64,000 bases of DNA from Pseudomonas paraglycinae (GTDB taxonomy: Bacteria; Pseudomonadota; Gammaproteobacteria; Pseudomonadales; Pseudomonadaceae), in the NCBI RefSeq assembly GCF_021601625.1, contig NZ_BQHR01000006.1:62001-126000 (forward strand), written 5' to 3'. A model generated the notes under the pieces. The model was not told the DNA's origin. It worked only from the letters and a program-made list of their open reading frames with translations, and did not search any database. Below are positions 25,933 to 34,094 of the stretch, one piece after another (within the stretch, counting starts at the first letter, position 1; each line of letters starts with the position of its first letter). The position numbers and the translations under genes were made by a program.

Positions 25933-26499
25933 ATGCGCCGTTCCCCGTTTCTGCTGAGTTGCACCTTATTGACCGCTCTGGCGACGAGCGTCCACGCCGG
26001 CCCCGCGCGCTCGCCCGAAGTGGTGCAAGGATTGGTGAACACCCTGAACGAACGCCTGAACATCGGCGACCTCGTCGCCCTGACCAAATGGGACAGCGGC
26101 AAGCCGATCCAGGACAGTCCCCGTGAGGCGCAGGTGATCGACAACGCCCGCAAGCTGGCTGCCGAACGCAAGCTCGATCCGGAAGACGTCGCGCAATTGA
26201 TTGCCGCGCAGATGGAGGCCAACAAACTGGTGCAGTACGGTTTGCTCGCACAATGGCAAGCGGCCGGTGCCGCGCCGGACACGCCGCGACCGGATCTGGG
26301 CAAGCAGATTCGCCCGCGTCTGGACGAGTTGCAAACCCGTCTGCTGCAGCAATACGCCGACTTCACACCCTACCGTCACGATCCGAACTGCCCGGCGTGG
26401 CTGGCCAAGGCGCGTACCGGCCTGACCCGTGATGCGCTGCATGATCTGGCCCTGACCCGCGCCACCGGAGAGCTGTGCATTCGGCCGCTGGTGCCCTAG
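25933..26499 (+). CDS. Periplasmic (secreted) chorismate mutase, AroQ-gamma type
   Basis: The 188-residue protein has a signal peptide (to about residue 22, VHA) and an all-helical chorismate mutase domain (NTLNERLNIGDLVALTKWDS, PREAQVIDNARKLAAERKL, AQMEANKLVQY). The class converts chorismate to prephenate outside the cytoplasm. Two Cys residues (in PNCPAW and ELCIRP) could form the disulfide seen in secreted members. Its right flank is the start of the repeat-protein region. Confidence 0.85.
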   Translation: MRRSPFLLSCTLLTALATSVHAGPARSPEVVQGLVNTLNERLNIGDLVALTKWDSGKPIQDSPREAQVIDNARKLAAERKLDPEDVAQLIAAQMEANKLVQYGLLAQWQAAGAAPDTPRPDLGKQIRPRLDELQTRLLQQYADFTPYRHDPNCPAWLAKARTGLTRDALHDLALTRATGELCIRPLVP

Positions 26500-26624
26500 A
26501 ACAAGGGTCCTGGCATTCATTGCTGGCGTCGATAGTCACCATCGACTCAATGAAGTTCTCTAAAAAAATCCGCGGCGTAACATCGGCTCCATACCAAACA
26601 AACAACACCCCGGAGCACACGATC

Positions 26625-26987
26625 ATGAAACGCCAAATCCTTCTCGGCATCGCTTTCTCGGTTCTTGCAGTCAACGCTTTTGCAGCCAAACCCGCCCACA
26701 CCATGATCGCCGAAGGCGGTTCGGATCGGTTGATTGAAAGTCGCTTGGCCGAGGGTGGTTCGGATCGTTTGATCGAACGCCGTGTTGCTGAAGGTGGCGC
26801 TGATCGTCTGATCGAACGTCGCGTGGCTGAAGGTGGTTCGGATCGTCTGATCGAACGCCGTGTGGCTGAAGGTGGCGCTGATCGTTTGATCGAACGCCGT
26901 GTGGCTGAAGGTGGCGCTGATCGTTTGATCGAACGCCGTGTGGCTGAAGGTGGCGCTGATCGTTTGATCGAACGTCGTGTTGCATAA
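26625..26987 (+). CDS. Exported 13-residue-repeat protein, copy 1 (7 units)
   Basis: The 120-residue product has a signal peptide (MKRQILLGIAFSVLAVNAFA, cut before AKPAHT) and then seven tandem units of the form AEGG-S/A-DRLIE-R/S-R-V/L, with a final Ala. The units are 39 bp each and nearly identical at DNA level. Charged Glu, Asp and Arg recur at fixed positions, so each unit may make one amphipathic turn or helix. Related Pseudomonas proteins are, as I recall, labelled phage infection protein, without experimental support that I know of. CGGAG precedes the ATG at 26625; an upstream in-frame start would spoil the signal peptide. Confidence 0.85.
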   Translation: MKRQILLGIAFSVLAVNAFAAKPAHTMIAEGGSDRLIESRLAEGGSDRLIERRVAEGGADRLIERRVAEGGSDRLIERRVAEGGADRLIERRVAEGGADRLIERRVAEGGADRLIERRVA

Positions 26988-27003
26988 GTAAGCTGCGCAT
27001 ATA

Positions 27004-27034
27004 GAAAAGCCCGGCCTGATCAGCCGGGCTTTTC
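27004..27034 (+). terminator. Terminator hairpin, copy 1 of 3
   Basis: GAAAAGCCCGGC and GCCGGGCTTTTC pair around a CTGATCA loop, 16 bases after the repeat-protein stop. The core GCCCGGCCTGATCAGCCGGGC recurs exactly at 28451-28485 and 29877-29907. Confidence 0.9.
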
Positions 27035-27100
27035 TTTGCGCGCGTTTTTTGCGTTTGCTGGGTAAGCTCCCAGTCCGACGCTGCGAATTTCAGGTTTCCC

Positions 27101-27502
27101 ATGGACATTGAACGACTACTGAAGAAAAAACAGCTCAACGTGCAGGAGCAAAACGCAGTCGTTGCGCATCGTTTGATGCTTTGCGTCAGTGAATGGCGCA
27201 AACGGGGTGTGCCTGTCGCCCTGACTCGGTACGGAGAATCCCAAGGCATCGATTGGTCTTCGTCCATCGTGCTGGAACTGGAAATCGACTTTCCCGGCAT
27301 GCCTCGCCTGTTCGGACTTTTGCTGGATCAAAACGAATGTTTCATCGCATTTGAAATCGATACGGACGCCTCCCATGAACACATTGAGTCCGTGGATCGC
27401 TGGGAGGACGTCTCATCGATGCAAAATACTTCGACATCTAATCCGGGCAAAGGTAAAGGCTTTGCCTCGATCGCGCTGGACGTGAAGCGTCAGCTTGTTT
27501 GA
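27101..27502 (+). CDS. Hypothetical protein in the repeat-bracketed cassette
   Basis: The 133-residue product starts MDIERLLKKKQLNV and has alternating hydrophobic strands in its middle (SSIVLELEIDFPGMPRLFGLLLD, then CFIAFEIDTD), with no signal peptide or membrane segment. GC content is lower than in neighbouring core genes. I do not recognise the family. The size and mixed alpha/beta pattern resemble immunity-type proteins, but no toxin gene is adjacent. Confidence 0.65.
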   Translation: MDIERLLKKKQLNVQEQNAVVAHRLMLCVSEWRKRGVPVALTRYGESQGIDWSSSIVLELEIDFPGMPRLFGLLLDQNECFIAFEIDTDASHEHIESVDRWEDVSSMQNTSTSNPGKGKGFASIALDVKRQLV

Positions 27503-27585
27503 TCGCTCTTTGCGCAACGCTCACTCTTCGGCGTCTTGAAGCCGTCACTGGTTGAGTATCTACGCCTCATCAAAAGGAGCACTCA

Positions 27586-27909
27586 TTGAACATGGGCCCG
27601 AAAACCGAAACGCTGATCAAGGTACTGAATGAGCTAATCAGTGTTTTGGAAAGCGACGGAGAAGCGCACTGGAGCGCGTGGATGCGAAAAGCTCGCGCAC
27701 GATTGCTGGACTCCGATTATTCCGGAATCACGTGGCTGCTCTCGGCCTATGGCGGGATGGGGTCCTTCAATGATGTCGTGCTCGGACAAACCAGCATCAA
27801 CGGTGCATTTGCCTGGAAGCGCGGCTATGGCGAACTGAATGTAAAATTTGCCGAACTCCGTGAGCAAGCCTACGAGCTGGCCAATGAAATCAGACACATG
27901 CCGCGATAA
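27586..27909 (+). CDS. Small cytoplasmic protein, probably DUF6966-like
   Basis: The 107-residue product (TTG start at 27586, six bases after AAAAGGAG; ATG 27592 is an alternative) is mostly helical. It contains WLLSAYGGMGSFNDVVLG, a signature I associate with the DUF6966 family of unknown function. It lies between the two direct repeats, and its stop is immediately followed by repeat B. Confidence 0.7.
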   Translation: MNMGPKTETLIKVLNELISVLESDGEAHWSAWMRKARARLLDSDYSGITWLLSAYGGMGSFNDVVLGQTSINGAFAWKRGYGELNVKFAELREQAYELANEIRHMPR

Positions 27910-28024
27910 CGGCATTCATTGCTGGCGTCGATAGTCACCATCAGTTCAATGAAGTTCTCATAAAAAATCCGCGGCGTAACATCGGCTCCATACCAAACAA
28001 ACAACACCCCTGGAGCACACGATC

Positions 28025-28426
28025 ATGAAACGCCAAATCCTTCTCGGCATCGCTTTCTCGGTTCTTGCAGTCAACGCTTTTGCAGCCAAACCCGCCCACA
28101 CCATGATCGCCGAAGGCGGTTCGGATCGGTTGATTGAAAGTCGTTTGGCCGAGGGTGGTTCGGATCGTTTAATCGAACGTCGTGTGGCTGAAGGTGGTGC
28201 TGATCGTTTGATCGAACGTCGCGTGGCTGAAGGTGGCGCTGATCGTTTGATCGAACGTCGCGTGGCTGAAGGTGGCGCTGATCGTCTGATCGAACGCCGC
28301 GTTGCCGAAGGTGGCGCTGATCGTCTGATCGAACGCCGTGTGGCTGAAGGTGGTTCGGATCGTCTGCAAGAACGCCGTGTGACAGAAGGTGGTGCGGATC
28401 GCCTGATCGGACGCCGCGTCGCATGA
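28025..28426 (+). CDS. Exported 13-residue-repeat protein, copy 2 (8 units)
   Basis: The 133-residue product shares the first 28 residues of copy 1 exactly, including the signal peptide, then has eight 13-residue units. The first six follow AEGG-S/A-DRLIE-R/S-R-V/L. The last two are diverged (AEGGSDRLQERRV, TEGGADRLIGRRV), so the array end differs from copy 1. CTGGAG precedes the ATG. Because units are 39 bp, changes in copy number keep the frame open. Confidence 0.85.
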   Translation: MKRQILLGIAFSVLAVNAFAAKPAHTMIAEGGSDRLIESRLAEGGSDRLIERRVAEGGADRLIERRVAEGGADRLIERRVAEGGADRLIERRVAEGGADRLIERRVAEGGSDRLQERRVTEGGADRLIGRRVA

Positions 28427-28450
28427 GTCAAGTGTTCCACCGCTGTACAA

Positions 28451-28485
28451 ACATAAAGCCCGGCCTGATCAGCCGGGCTTTATGT
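28451..28485. terminator. Terminator hairpin, copy 2 of 3
   Basis: Perfect 14-bp arms (ACATAAAGCCCGGC and GCCGGGCTTTATGT) surround CTGATCA. It lies between the convergent repeat-protein gene and the nuclease gene and could serve either strand. Confidence 0.85.
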
Positions 28486-28511
28486 TTCGCTACAACGGCT
28501 GTGCCTATGAC

Positions 28512-29819
28512 TCACATACGATATTGATCAATACCCTTCTCTAAAATCTCTATCGACCTCACGAGGTGCTTTATCGACTCAACAGAGGATACATGCTTAG
28601 CAATCAAAACTCTCCGTGTGTCTGAAGAAGCAAACTTCTTCAAACCAGGAAAATCCTTATCAAAGATTGTTCGCAGTTCCAACTCACTACATTTTGAACT
28701 ATCAAACTCGCTCCGACGCCAGACCAAACGCACATTAAATACCGGCGCAGACTTTGTAGAAGCTTTTGTCACGCGGTAGAGTTCAAGAAAAACCGCCCAG
28801 CTTCCACCGCTCATTACCGACTGAAATTTTGGCGGCATAAGACAAATCCAGTAACTACCCTCTTCGATACAATCCGGCGTCAGCGAAGGGATAGCTTTGA
28901 TGATGCTTGGCAGCATACTGGCTACGCCACGAATATTGAGTAATCGTTCACAAACCGTTCTATTTTGCGCACGAAACAAGATTAGTTCACCAAGCACTCC
29001 ATCTAAGGAATTTGCTACCCAACGTGTAATGGAATGTCCTTTCAACTCCCTTAATGCACCGATAACACTAGGATGAGCCAATACAATATCTGAAGACAGT
29101 TCCGAAATCTCCGTATTTACCGGGCTTTCCCACTTCGTTACACTTTGACAATAAGATGCCAACAACTGCGCCGATGCATTTCCCCGATCCACCTGAAACC
29201 TAGCCCTATTGGCAGAAGCTTCCAGCCATTGATAATCTAAGAGTGCCCACCGATTGCCTAGACTAGCCAAGTGTGCTTCAGAATATGCATCCAGATCTTT
29301 ATCCAACACGACGAAAGCAAAATCATAGCCAGCAAATGTTTTATTTTTTCCTAACTCCCCCTTCACAGCCTGCACGTATTTATCAAGCTGTACCGAGGTC
29401 AAAGAAGATTTAACTTTATTTTCAATGGTTATCAATATCTTATTTAGCGGATCCAAAAGAAACAGGTCAAGCCTGCCACTATCGGCCCCACCGTTCGTCT
29501 TTATATGAAGTTCACGAGTTAAAAAAGCAGCACCAAAACTGGTTGTGCGTATCTTTCCGGGCGTCCACTTTGCAAAGAACTTCTTATTATCCCGAATGCA
29601 ATCATCACTGGCGGCATGAGCAGCTTCAAGAAAATCTTTAATCACCGCATCACCCTGCGAATGCCCCTCATTCGGAGTCATGCACCACTCCAACATTCGG
29701 GAGTTCTGATTTTCATACAGCTTCAAAACTTCAAACATATCGTCGGTAATCTTGTTCAACTCAATTAACTTGAGCAACCGAGGATCACGTAAAAAAGAAT
29801 ATAACTCTTGCGCTTCCAT
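28512..29819 (-). CDS. PD-(D/E)XK nuclease-superfamily protein (PF14281-like), AT-rich
   Basis: The 435-residue protein shows the PDDEXK_4 layout: N-terminal NQNSRMLEWCMTPNEGHSQGD (Glu44), then GRLDLFL (Asp118), ITIENKVKS (Glu133 and Lys135) and the trailing QLDKYV (Gln144). These four elements fit an active restriction-endonuclease-like core. The C-terminal 230 residues are unassigned and may recognise a target. The gene is markedly AT-rich with A/T-ending codons, unlike both sides, which indicates recent transfer. It stands alone between two copies of the same terminator hairpin. A role in phage defence is an inference from nuclease type, composition and isolation. Confidence 0.8.
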   Translation of the reverse strand: MEAQELYSFLRDPRLLKLIELNKITDDMFEVLKLYENQNSRMLEWCMTPNEGHSQGDAVIKDFLEAAHAASDDCIRDNKKFFAKWTPGKIRTTSFGAAFLTRELHIKTNGGADSGRLDLFLLDPLNKILITIENKVKSSLTSVQLDKYVQAVKGELGKNKTFAGYDFAFVVLDKDLDAYSEAHLASLGNRWALLDYQWLEASANRARFQVDRGNASAQLLASYCQSVTKWESPVNTEISELSSDIVLAHPSVIGALRELKGHSITRWVANSLDGVLGELILFRAQNRTVCERLLNIRGVASMLPSIIKAIPSLTPDCIEEGSYWICLMPPKFQSVMSGGSWAVFLELYRVTKASTKSAPVFNVRLVWRRSEFDSSKCSELELRTIFDKDFPGLKKFASSDTRRVLIAKHVSSVESIKHLVRSIEILEKGIDQYRM

Positions 29820-29876
29820 ACCTGCCCTATTCCCTTTTTTCTCATGACAAGAGCGTGTTCACATCGTAACGCTCAC

Positions 29877-29907
29877 AAAAAGCCCGGCCTGATCAGCCGG
29901 GCTTTTT
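29877..29907. terminator. Terminator hairpin, copy 3 of 3
   Basis: AAAAAGCCCGGC and GCCGGGCTTTTT surround CTGATCA. It lies just past the stop of the leftward small lipoprotein gene (29924) and upstream of the nuclease gene start, so it serves the lipoprotein gene. T-runs on both strands make it bidirectional. Confidence 0.88.
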
Positions 29908-29923
29908 CACGTCCAACCGGTGC

Positions 29924-30259
29924 TTATTGCACGGTTTTCAGTTTGACCACGTCACCGGAGACCTTGGTGGTGTAGCCGCTCAGGACCCATGCCCAGAACC
30001 AGTTTTCCTGAATCTGAGTGTTGATCATGGCATCGCCGCCCTTGGCCTGGATGGCGGCCTCTTGCGCACGGACGAAACGGCTGTTCTGCCGGATCGGGAT
30101 CACGCCGAACAGCATCAGGCCGGTGGCAGTGGCTTCGCTGTGGCCAATCACGGTGTATTGGCTGCTGTCGTAATGTCTGGTGTTCATCGGCGTGCCGGTG
30201 CAACCTGCCAGAACCACACCGAACAGTGCGGCGGCGACTACTTTGCTGAGGTATTTCAC
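29924..30259 (-). CDS. Small outer-membrane-type lipoprotein
   Basis: The 111-residue protein has a signal sequence with lipobox LAGC (Cys20). The rest resembles TRL-like small lipoproteins (LMLFGVIPIRQNSRFVRAQEAAI, then QAKGGDAMINTQIQENWFWAW). It is monocistronic and ends at a strong terminator. Function is unknown. Confidence 0.82.
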   Translation of the reverse strand: MKYLSKVVAAALFGVVLAGCTGTPMNTRHYDSSQYTVIGHSEATATGLMLFGVIPIRQNSRFVRAQEAAIQAKGGDAMINTQIQENWFWAWVLSGYTTKVSGDVVKLKTVQ

Positions 30260-30433
30260 TGCGAGACTCCATGGGAAAACGCCCGGGATCCGTCTCTCGG
30301 GCGGCGCACACTTTACCGAACGCAGTGGCTCATTGATATCGGCCTCGGCAGACTTTCATTAAACGCCTTGCTGGCAGCCCGTCCGCGATGTCGCATACCA
30401 TGGCGCCACTTCAATAAAAACAGACATTTCTCC

Positions 30434-32113
30434 ATGCTCAAAGCCAGTCTGCGCAGCCACCTGACCCTTTGGTTTGCCGGTTTGTCTCTGCTGACGCTAT
30501 TGAGCGTGGGCTTTTACGTCGGTGATATCGCCACTGAACAAATGAAACGCGCCAGCGGCAATGCGCTGCTGAGTACCGCGCGGTCGGCGGCGACGCTGCT
30601 GGGCGAGCAGTTGCGCGAGCGGCAACTGGAGGTCTATCTGCTCAGCCGGGCGCCGCATCTGGAACGCGGCGATCTGGACAATCCGGCAATTCTCAAATCG
30701 ATGCAGCTGCGCACCGAAGCCCGCTCCGAATATGCGTGGATGGGGGTGACCGATGCTCAGGGGCGTGTGCATCAGGCAGTCAACGGTTTGCTGGTAGGTC
30801 AGGTCGTGCTACAGCGCCCATGGTTTCAGGCCGGTCTGCGCGGGGAATACACCGGCGATCCGCACGAAGCCGTTTTGTTGGCGAAACTGTTGCCGGGTCT
30901 GCCCAACGGCGAGCCACTGCGCTTCATCGACTTCGCCGCGCCCATCCGCAACGCCGATGGGCAGGTGATCGGTGTGCTCGGCGCCCATGCGCACTGGAGC
31001 TGGGTCACGCACATCGTCGAATCGGCAGCGATGTCGCACAAGGGGGCGGAGCCGGATATCGAAGCGCTGATCATCGATCACGACGGCAAGGTGCTGTACC
31101 CGGAAGCGCTGGTTGGTCAACAAATGCCGGCCAAGGATCAGAAGTCCCCGGGCTGGGTCGTCGGCAACGGGTACCTGACCAGCGAGGTGACTGTGCCGAC
31201 GCCTACGGGCACCGCGCTGTCGTGGTCGATTGCCGTGCGTCAACCACTGGACACTGCGCTGCAACCGGCGCGACTGCTGTTTTATAAATTGCTGTTGCTG
31301 GGGGTTTTCGCCGCCGTGGCATTCGGACTGGTTGCGTATTACCTGGCGCTGTACCTGAGCCGACCCATCGAGCACCTCGCGCGTTCAGCCCAAAAAGTGC
31401 AGAACAACCAGCCTGGTGCGGACTTTCCGCTCCGGCATCCCGTGCGGGAAATTGCCCAGCTCGGCCAGTCCATCGATGCCATGACCCAGTCGCTGCTTGC
31501 CAAGGAGCGTGAGCTGCAAGAGACCAACGCTTCGCTCGAAGCCACCGTCGCCCAACGCACGGCGGCCCTGACCCTGGCCAACGCCGAGTTGCTGAACCTC
31601 GCTACCCACGATGGCTTGACCGGTGTCTACAACCGTCGCCGCTTCGACGAAAAACTCACAGAATACAGCCTGTTGTTTCGTCGTACCGGGCGGCCGTTTG
31701 CTTTGCTTCTGATTGATGCCGATCACTTCAAGCACATCAACGACACTCACGGCCATGCGGCCGGCGACGACGTACTGCAGCAACTGGCGCAGCTGATCCA
31801 GATCAGCATCCGCAGCACGGATTTCGTCGCCCGTTATGGAGGCGAAGAATTTGCGGTGCTGCTGCCGGAAATCGCCAAGCCCGATACGCCCGATATCGTC
31901 GCCGAAAAGATTCGGTCAGCGATTGCCGAGGCGACCTTTCCAGCGGCCGGCGCGGTGACGGTCAGCATCGGTGTCGGCCTGGCCGACCCGGCCGACAACG
32001 CTCCGACAGCACTGCTCAAACGTGCTGATCAACAGTTGTATCAGGCGAAAGCCGAGGGTCGTAATCGCGTAGCCTGCCAGACGTCACTCACCGAAGTTGA
32101 CGGACTCGGCTGA
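30434..32113 (+). CDS. Membrane diguanylate cyclase with extracytoplasmic Cache-type sensor
   Basis: The 559-residue protein has a first membrane helix near residues 12-32, a periplasmic dCache-like sensor (about 35-280), a second helix (about 285-310), a HAMP region with a coiled linker (about 310-395) and a C-terminal GGDEF domain. The active site is GGEEF (469-473), with the inhibitory I-site RSTD five residues before it (460-463), so it should make c-di-GMP under product inhibition. The ATG at 30434 is chosen because the frame is open upstream without similarity. Confidence 0.92.
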   Translation: MLKASLRSHLTLWFAGLSLLTLLSVGFYVGDIATEQMKRASGNALLSTARSAATLLGEQLRERQLEVYLLSRAPHLERGDLDNPAILKSMQLRTEARSEYAWMGVTDAQGRVHQAVNGLLVGQVVLQRPWFQAGLRGEYTGDPHEAVLLAKLLPGLPNGEPLRFIDFAAPIRNADGQVIGVLGAHAHWSWVTHIVESAAMSHKGAEPDIEALIIDHDGKVLYPEALVGQQMPAKDQKSPGWVVGNGYLTSEVTVPTPTGTALSWSIAVRQPLDTALQPARLLFYKLLLLGVFAAVAFGLVAYYLALYLSRPIEHLARSAQKVQNNQPGADFPLRHPVREIAQLGQSIDAMTQSLLAKERELQETNASLEATVAQRTAALTLANAELLNLATHDGLTGVYNRRRFDEKLTEYSLLFRRTGRPFALLLIDADHFKHINDTHGHAAGDDVLQQLAQLIQISIRSTDFVARYGGEEFAVLLPEIAKPDTPDIVAEKIRSAIAEATFPAAGAVTVSIGVGLADPADNAPTALLKRADQQLYQAKAEGRNRVACQTSLTEVDGLG

Positions 32114-32237
32114 CCCGCGATTGAATCAGGTGTTGGTCTTCAATCGGGTCCAGAACCGTGTCATCAACCGGGCAATCGCTGCTGGCAGTTCTTCACAGTG
32201 AACGGGAAGTGCATTGCGCAGCTCCCGCACAGACGCT

Positions 32238-32624
32238 TCATTGCTGAGAAAAAGTCTGAAGATACGCCAACAAATTATCGATCTTCTCTTCATCACTCAG
32301 CCCCCAAAAGATCATCCGCGTCCCCGGCACCACGCCCTTCGGATCCTTCAGATAGTTCGTCAGCGTTTCACGATCCCAGGTCAGGCCGGAGTTTTTCATC
32401 GCGTCGGAATACACGTAATTCGCCGACGTCCCCGCCGGGCGGCCGATGATGCCGTTGAGTTCCGGGCCGAAACCCGGGCGGGCGGATTCGCCGACCTGGT
32501 GGCAGCCGCCGCACAGGCGCGGGAAGATTTTGGCGCCGGCCTCGGCGTCACCGGCAGCCAGTGCTGGCGTGCTGAGCAGGCCTGCGTTGAGGATCAGGGC
32601 GAGCGTTAATGCAGCGTTTTTCAT
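32238..32624 (-). CDS. Small periplasmic c-type cytochrome (class I)
   Basis: The 128-residue protein has a signal peptide (ending near ALA, residue 23), one heme-binding motif LCGGCH, and a distal Met in TRMIFWG. It resembles soluble cytochrome c of the cytochrome c2/c550 class (KNSGLTWDRETLTNYLKDPK). It is an electron carrier in the periplasm. There is no clear Shine-Dalgarno before the ATG at 32624. It lies 55 bases downstream of the MocR-type gene on the same strand. Confidence 0.9.
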   Translation of the reverse strand: MKNAALTLALILNAGLLSTPALAAGDAEAGAKIFPRLCGGCHQVGESARPGFGPELNGIIGRPAGTSANYVYSDAMKNSGLTWDRETLTNYLKDPKGVVPGTRMIFWGLSDEEKIDNLLAYLQTFSQQ

Positions 32625-32679
32625 CGGGGAATTCCAGATCTTCGGCGGCGCCAAGGGTAATCGTGCGCGGCAAGTTGCG

Positions 32680-34011
32680 CTACAGGTAGGCGCCCACGAC
32701 CTGACGAACTTTGAGCAAGGCTTGACGCAGGACAAGCATGTCCACCGATCCCAGCGCCAGGCGAATCGCGTGCGGCACATGGGTGGACACGGTGAAGGGT
32801 TCTGCGGTGGTGACGGAAACCTGCTCGTGCATCAACTCGACCACGATGTGGTCGGCCCGCACATCTTCCGGCAGCGGCAACCAAAGGAAATACGAAGAGG
32901 GATGGCTGACGGTCGGGAGACCTTCGAGGATCTGAGCAGCCAGTGCTTGCCGGGCTTGGGCGTCGCTGCGCTTTTGTGCTTCGAGGAAGGTGACGGTGCC
33001 GTCGTCGAGCCAGCCGCAGGCGATGGCGGTCATCACGCCGGGGGTGTTCCAGGTGGTGGCGCGGATGATCCGCTCCAGCGCCGCCACCTGCTCGACCGGC
33101 GCGGCAATGAAGCCGACACGCAGGCCGGTGGCGATGTTTTTCGACAGGCCCGAAACGTAGACCGTGCGCTCCGGCGCCAGATCGGCCAACGGCGGTGGTG
33201 GGCTATCGACCAGAAAGGCGTAGGCCGCATCTTCGATGATCGTCAGATCATGCCGGTGGGCAATCGCGATCAAATCCTCGCGCTGTGCCAGAGGCATTAC
33301 CCAGCCCAATGGATTGTGCAGGGTCGGCATGCTGTACACGGCACGCACCGGTCGTTGGCGGCAGAGTTTGTCGAGGGCCGCCAGATCGGGGCCCTGCTCA
33401 TTGACGGGAATCGCCACCACTTCCAGGTGCAGCGCTTCGGCCAGTACTTTGAATCCGGAGTAGGTCAAGGCGTCGGCGGCGATCACATCACCGGGTTTGA
33501 GCAGCGCCATCAGCGTTACCGCCAGCCCTTGCTGGGCGCCGTTGACGATCAACACCTGCTCGGCGTCGACACTCAAACCCCGTGTTTGCAGGTGCCGCGC
33601 CACCGAGGCCCGTTCATGCTGGCGACCGGCGTGGGGCTGATAGCGCAGCAGCGCCTCGAGGTCGCCGGACAGCGCCAGTTGCCGCAACGCGGTGCGCAGC
33701 AGCTCGGCCTGCCCCGGCAATGACGGGTAGTTGAAGTTCAGATCGATCATGCCGACCGCGACGTCCTTCTGGTCAATCCCCTGCCCCGGCAACAACGACG
33801 TTTCCCGCACAAACGTGCCGCGCCCGGCTTCGCCGCTGACCAGGCCCATGGCCTCAAGCTCGGCGTATACGCGCGAGGCGGTGACCAGCGCCAGCCCTTC
33901 GTTCGCTGCCAGTTGCCGGTGAGTCGGTAAGCGAGTGCCGGGCAAAAGGCGACCGGAGCGAATGTCGGCGGCATAGGTGTCGACGAGGGTCTTGTAACGG
34001 GAGCGCGGCAT
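32680..34011 (-). CDS. MocR-type regulator (GntR helix-turn-helix plus aminotransferase domain)
   Basis: The 443-residue protein has an N-terminal GntR winged helix (LVDTYAADIRSGRLLPGTRL, then AANEGLALVTASRVYAELEA) fused to a fold-type I aminotransferase-like domain with the PLP lysine in SGLSKNIATG. MocR proteins sense amino-acid or vitamin B6-related ligands. It is divergent from an EamA transporter gene, its likely target. Confidence 0.9.
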   Translation of the reverse strand: MPRSRYKTLVDTYAADIRSGRLLPGTRLPTHRQLAANEGLALVTASRVYAELEAMGLVSGEAGRGTFVRETSLLPGQGIDQKDVAVGMIDLNFNYPSLPGQAELLRTALRQLALSGDLEALLRYQPHAGRQHERASVARHLQTRGLSVDAEQVLIVNGAQQGLAVTLMALLKPGDVIAADALTYSGFKVLAEALHLEVVAIPVNEQGPDLAALDKLCRQRPVRAVYSMPTLHNPLGWVMPLAQREDLIAIAHRHDLTIIEDAAYAFLVDSPPPPLADLAPERTVYVSGLSKNIATGLRVGFIAAPVEQVAALERIIRATTWNTPGVMTAIACGWLDDGTVTFLEAQKRSDAQARQALAAQILEGLPTVSHPSSYFLWLPLPEDVRADHIVVELMHEQVSVTTAEPFTVSTHVPHAIRLALGSVDMLVLRQALLKVRQVVGAYL

Positions 34012-34094
34012 GTCGGGCTGTATCCATGACAATTCTTTGATTGTGCTGATTCTCGTCCCTAGGATTGTTTCAACGCAACCCACCACTGAGCGCA

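Larger units (their letters stand above)
26512..27034 (+). repeat. Direct repeat A (promoter, repeat-protein gene and terminator)
   Basis: From GGCATTCATTGCTGGCG at 26512 through the upstream region, the gene and a terminator hairpin, this segment is nearly identical to 27911-28485, differing by a few substitutions and by one 39-bp unit. The two copies are in the same direction and bracket two small genes. Confidence 0.9.
27911..28485 (+). repeat. Direct repeat B (promoter, repeat-protein gene and terminator)
   Basis: This is the second copy of the segment at 26512-27034, in the same orientation. The upstream 110 bases differ by only a few bases, the gene has one extra 39-bp unit, and the terminator core is exact. 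Recombination between A and B would remove the two intervening genes. Confidence 0.9.

Noticed and set aside
26704-26984. 39-bp tandem repeats that resemble a CRISPR array
   Set aside because: The repeats are contiguous without variable spacers and keep one open reading frame with a signal peptide, so they encode protein repeats.
29927-30433. Long N-terminal extension of the diguanylate cyclase
   Set aside because: It overlaps the opposite-strand lipoprotein gene and lacks a membrane or sensor pattern; the ATG at 30434 starts a normal first membrane helix.
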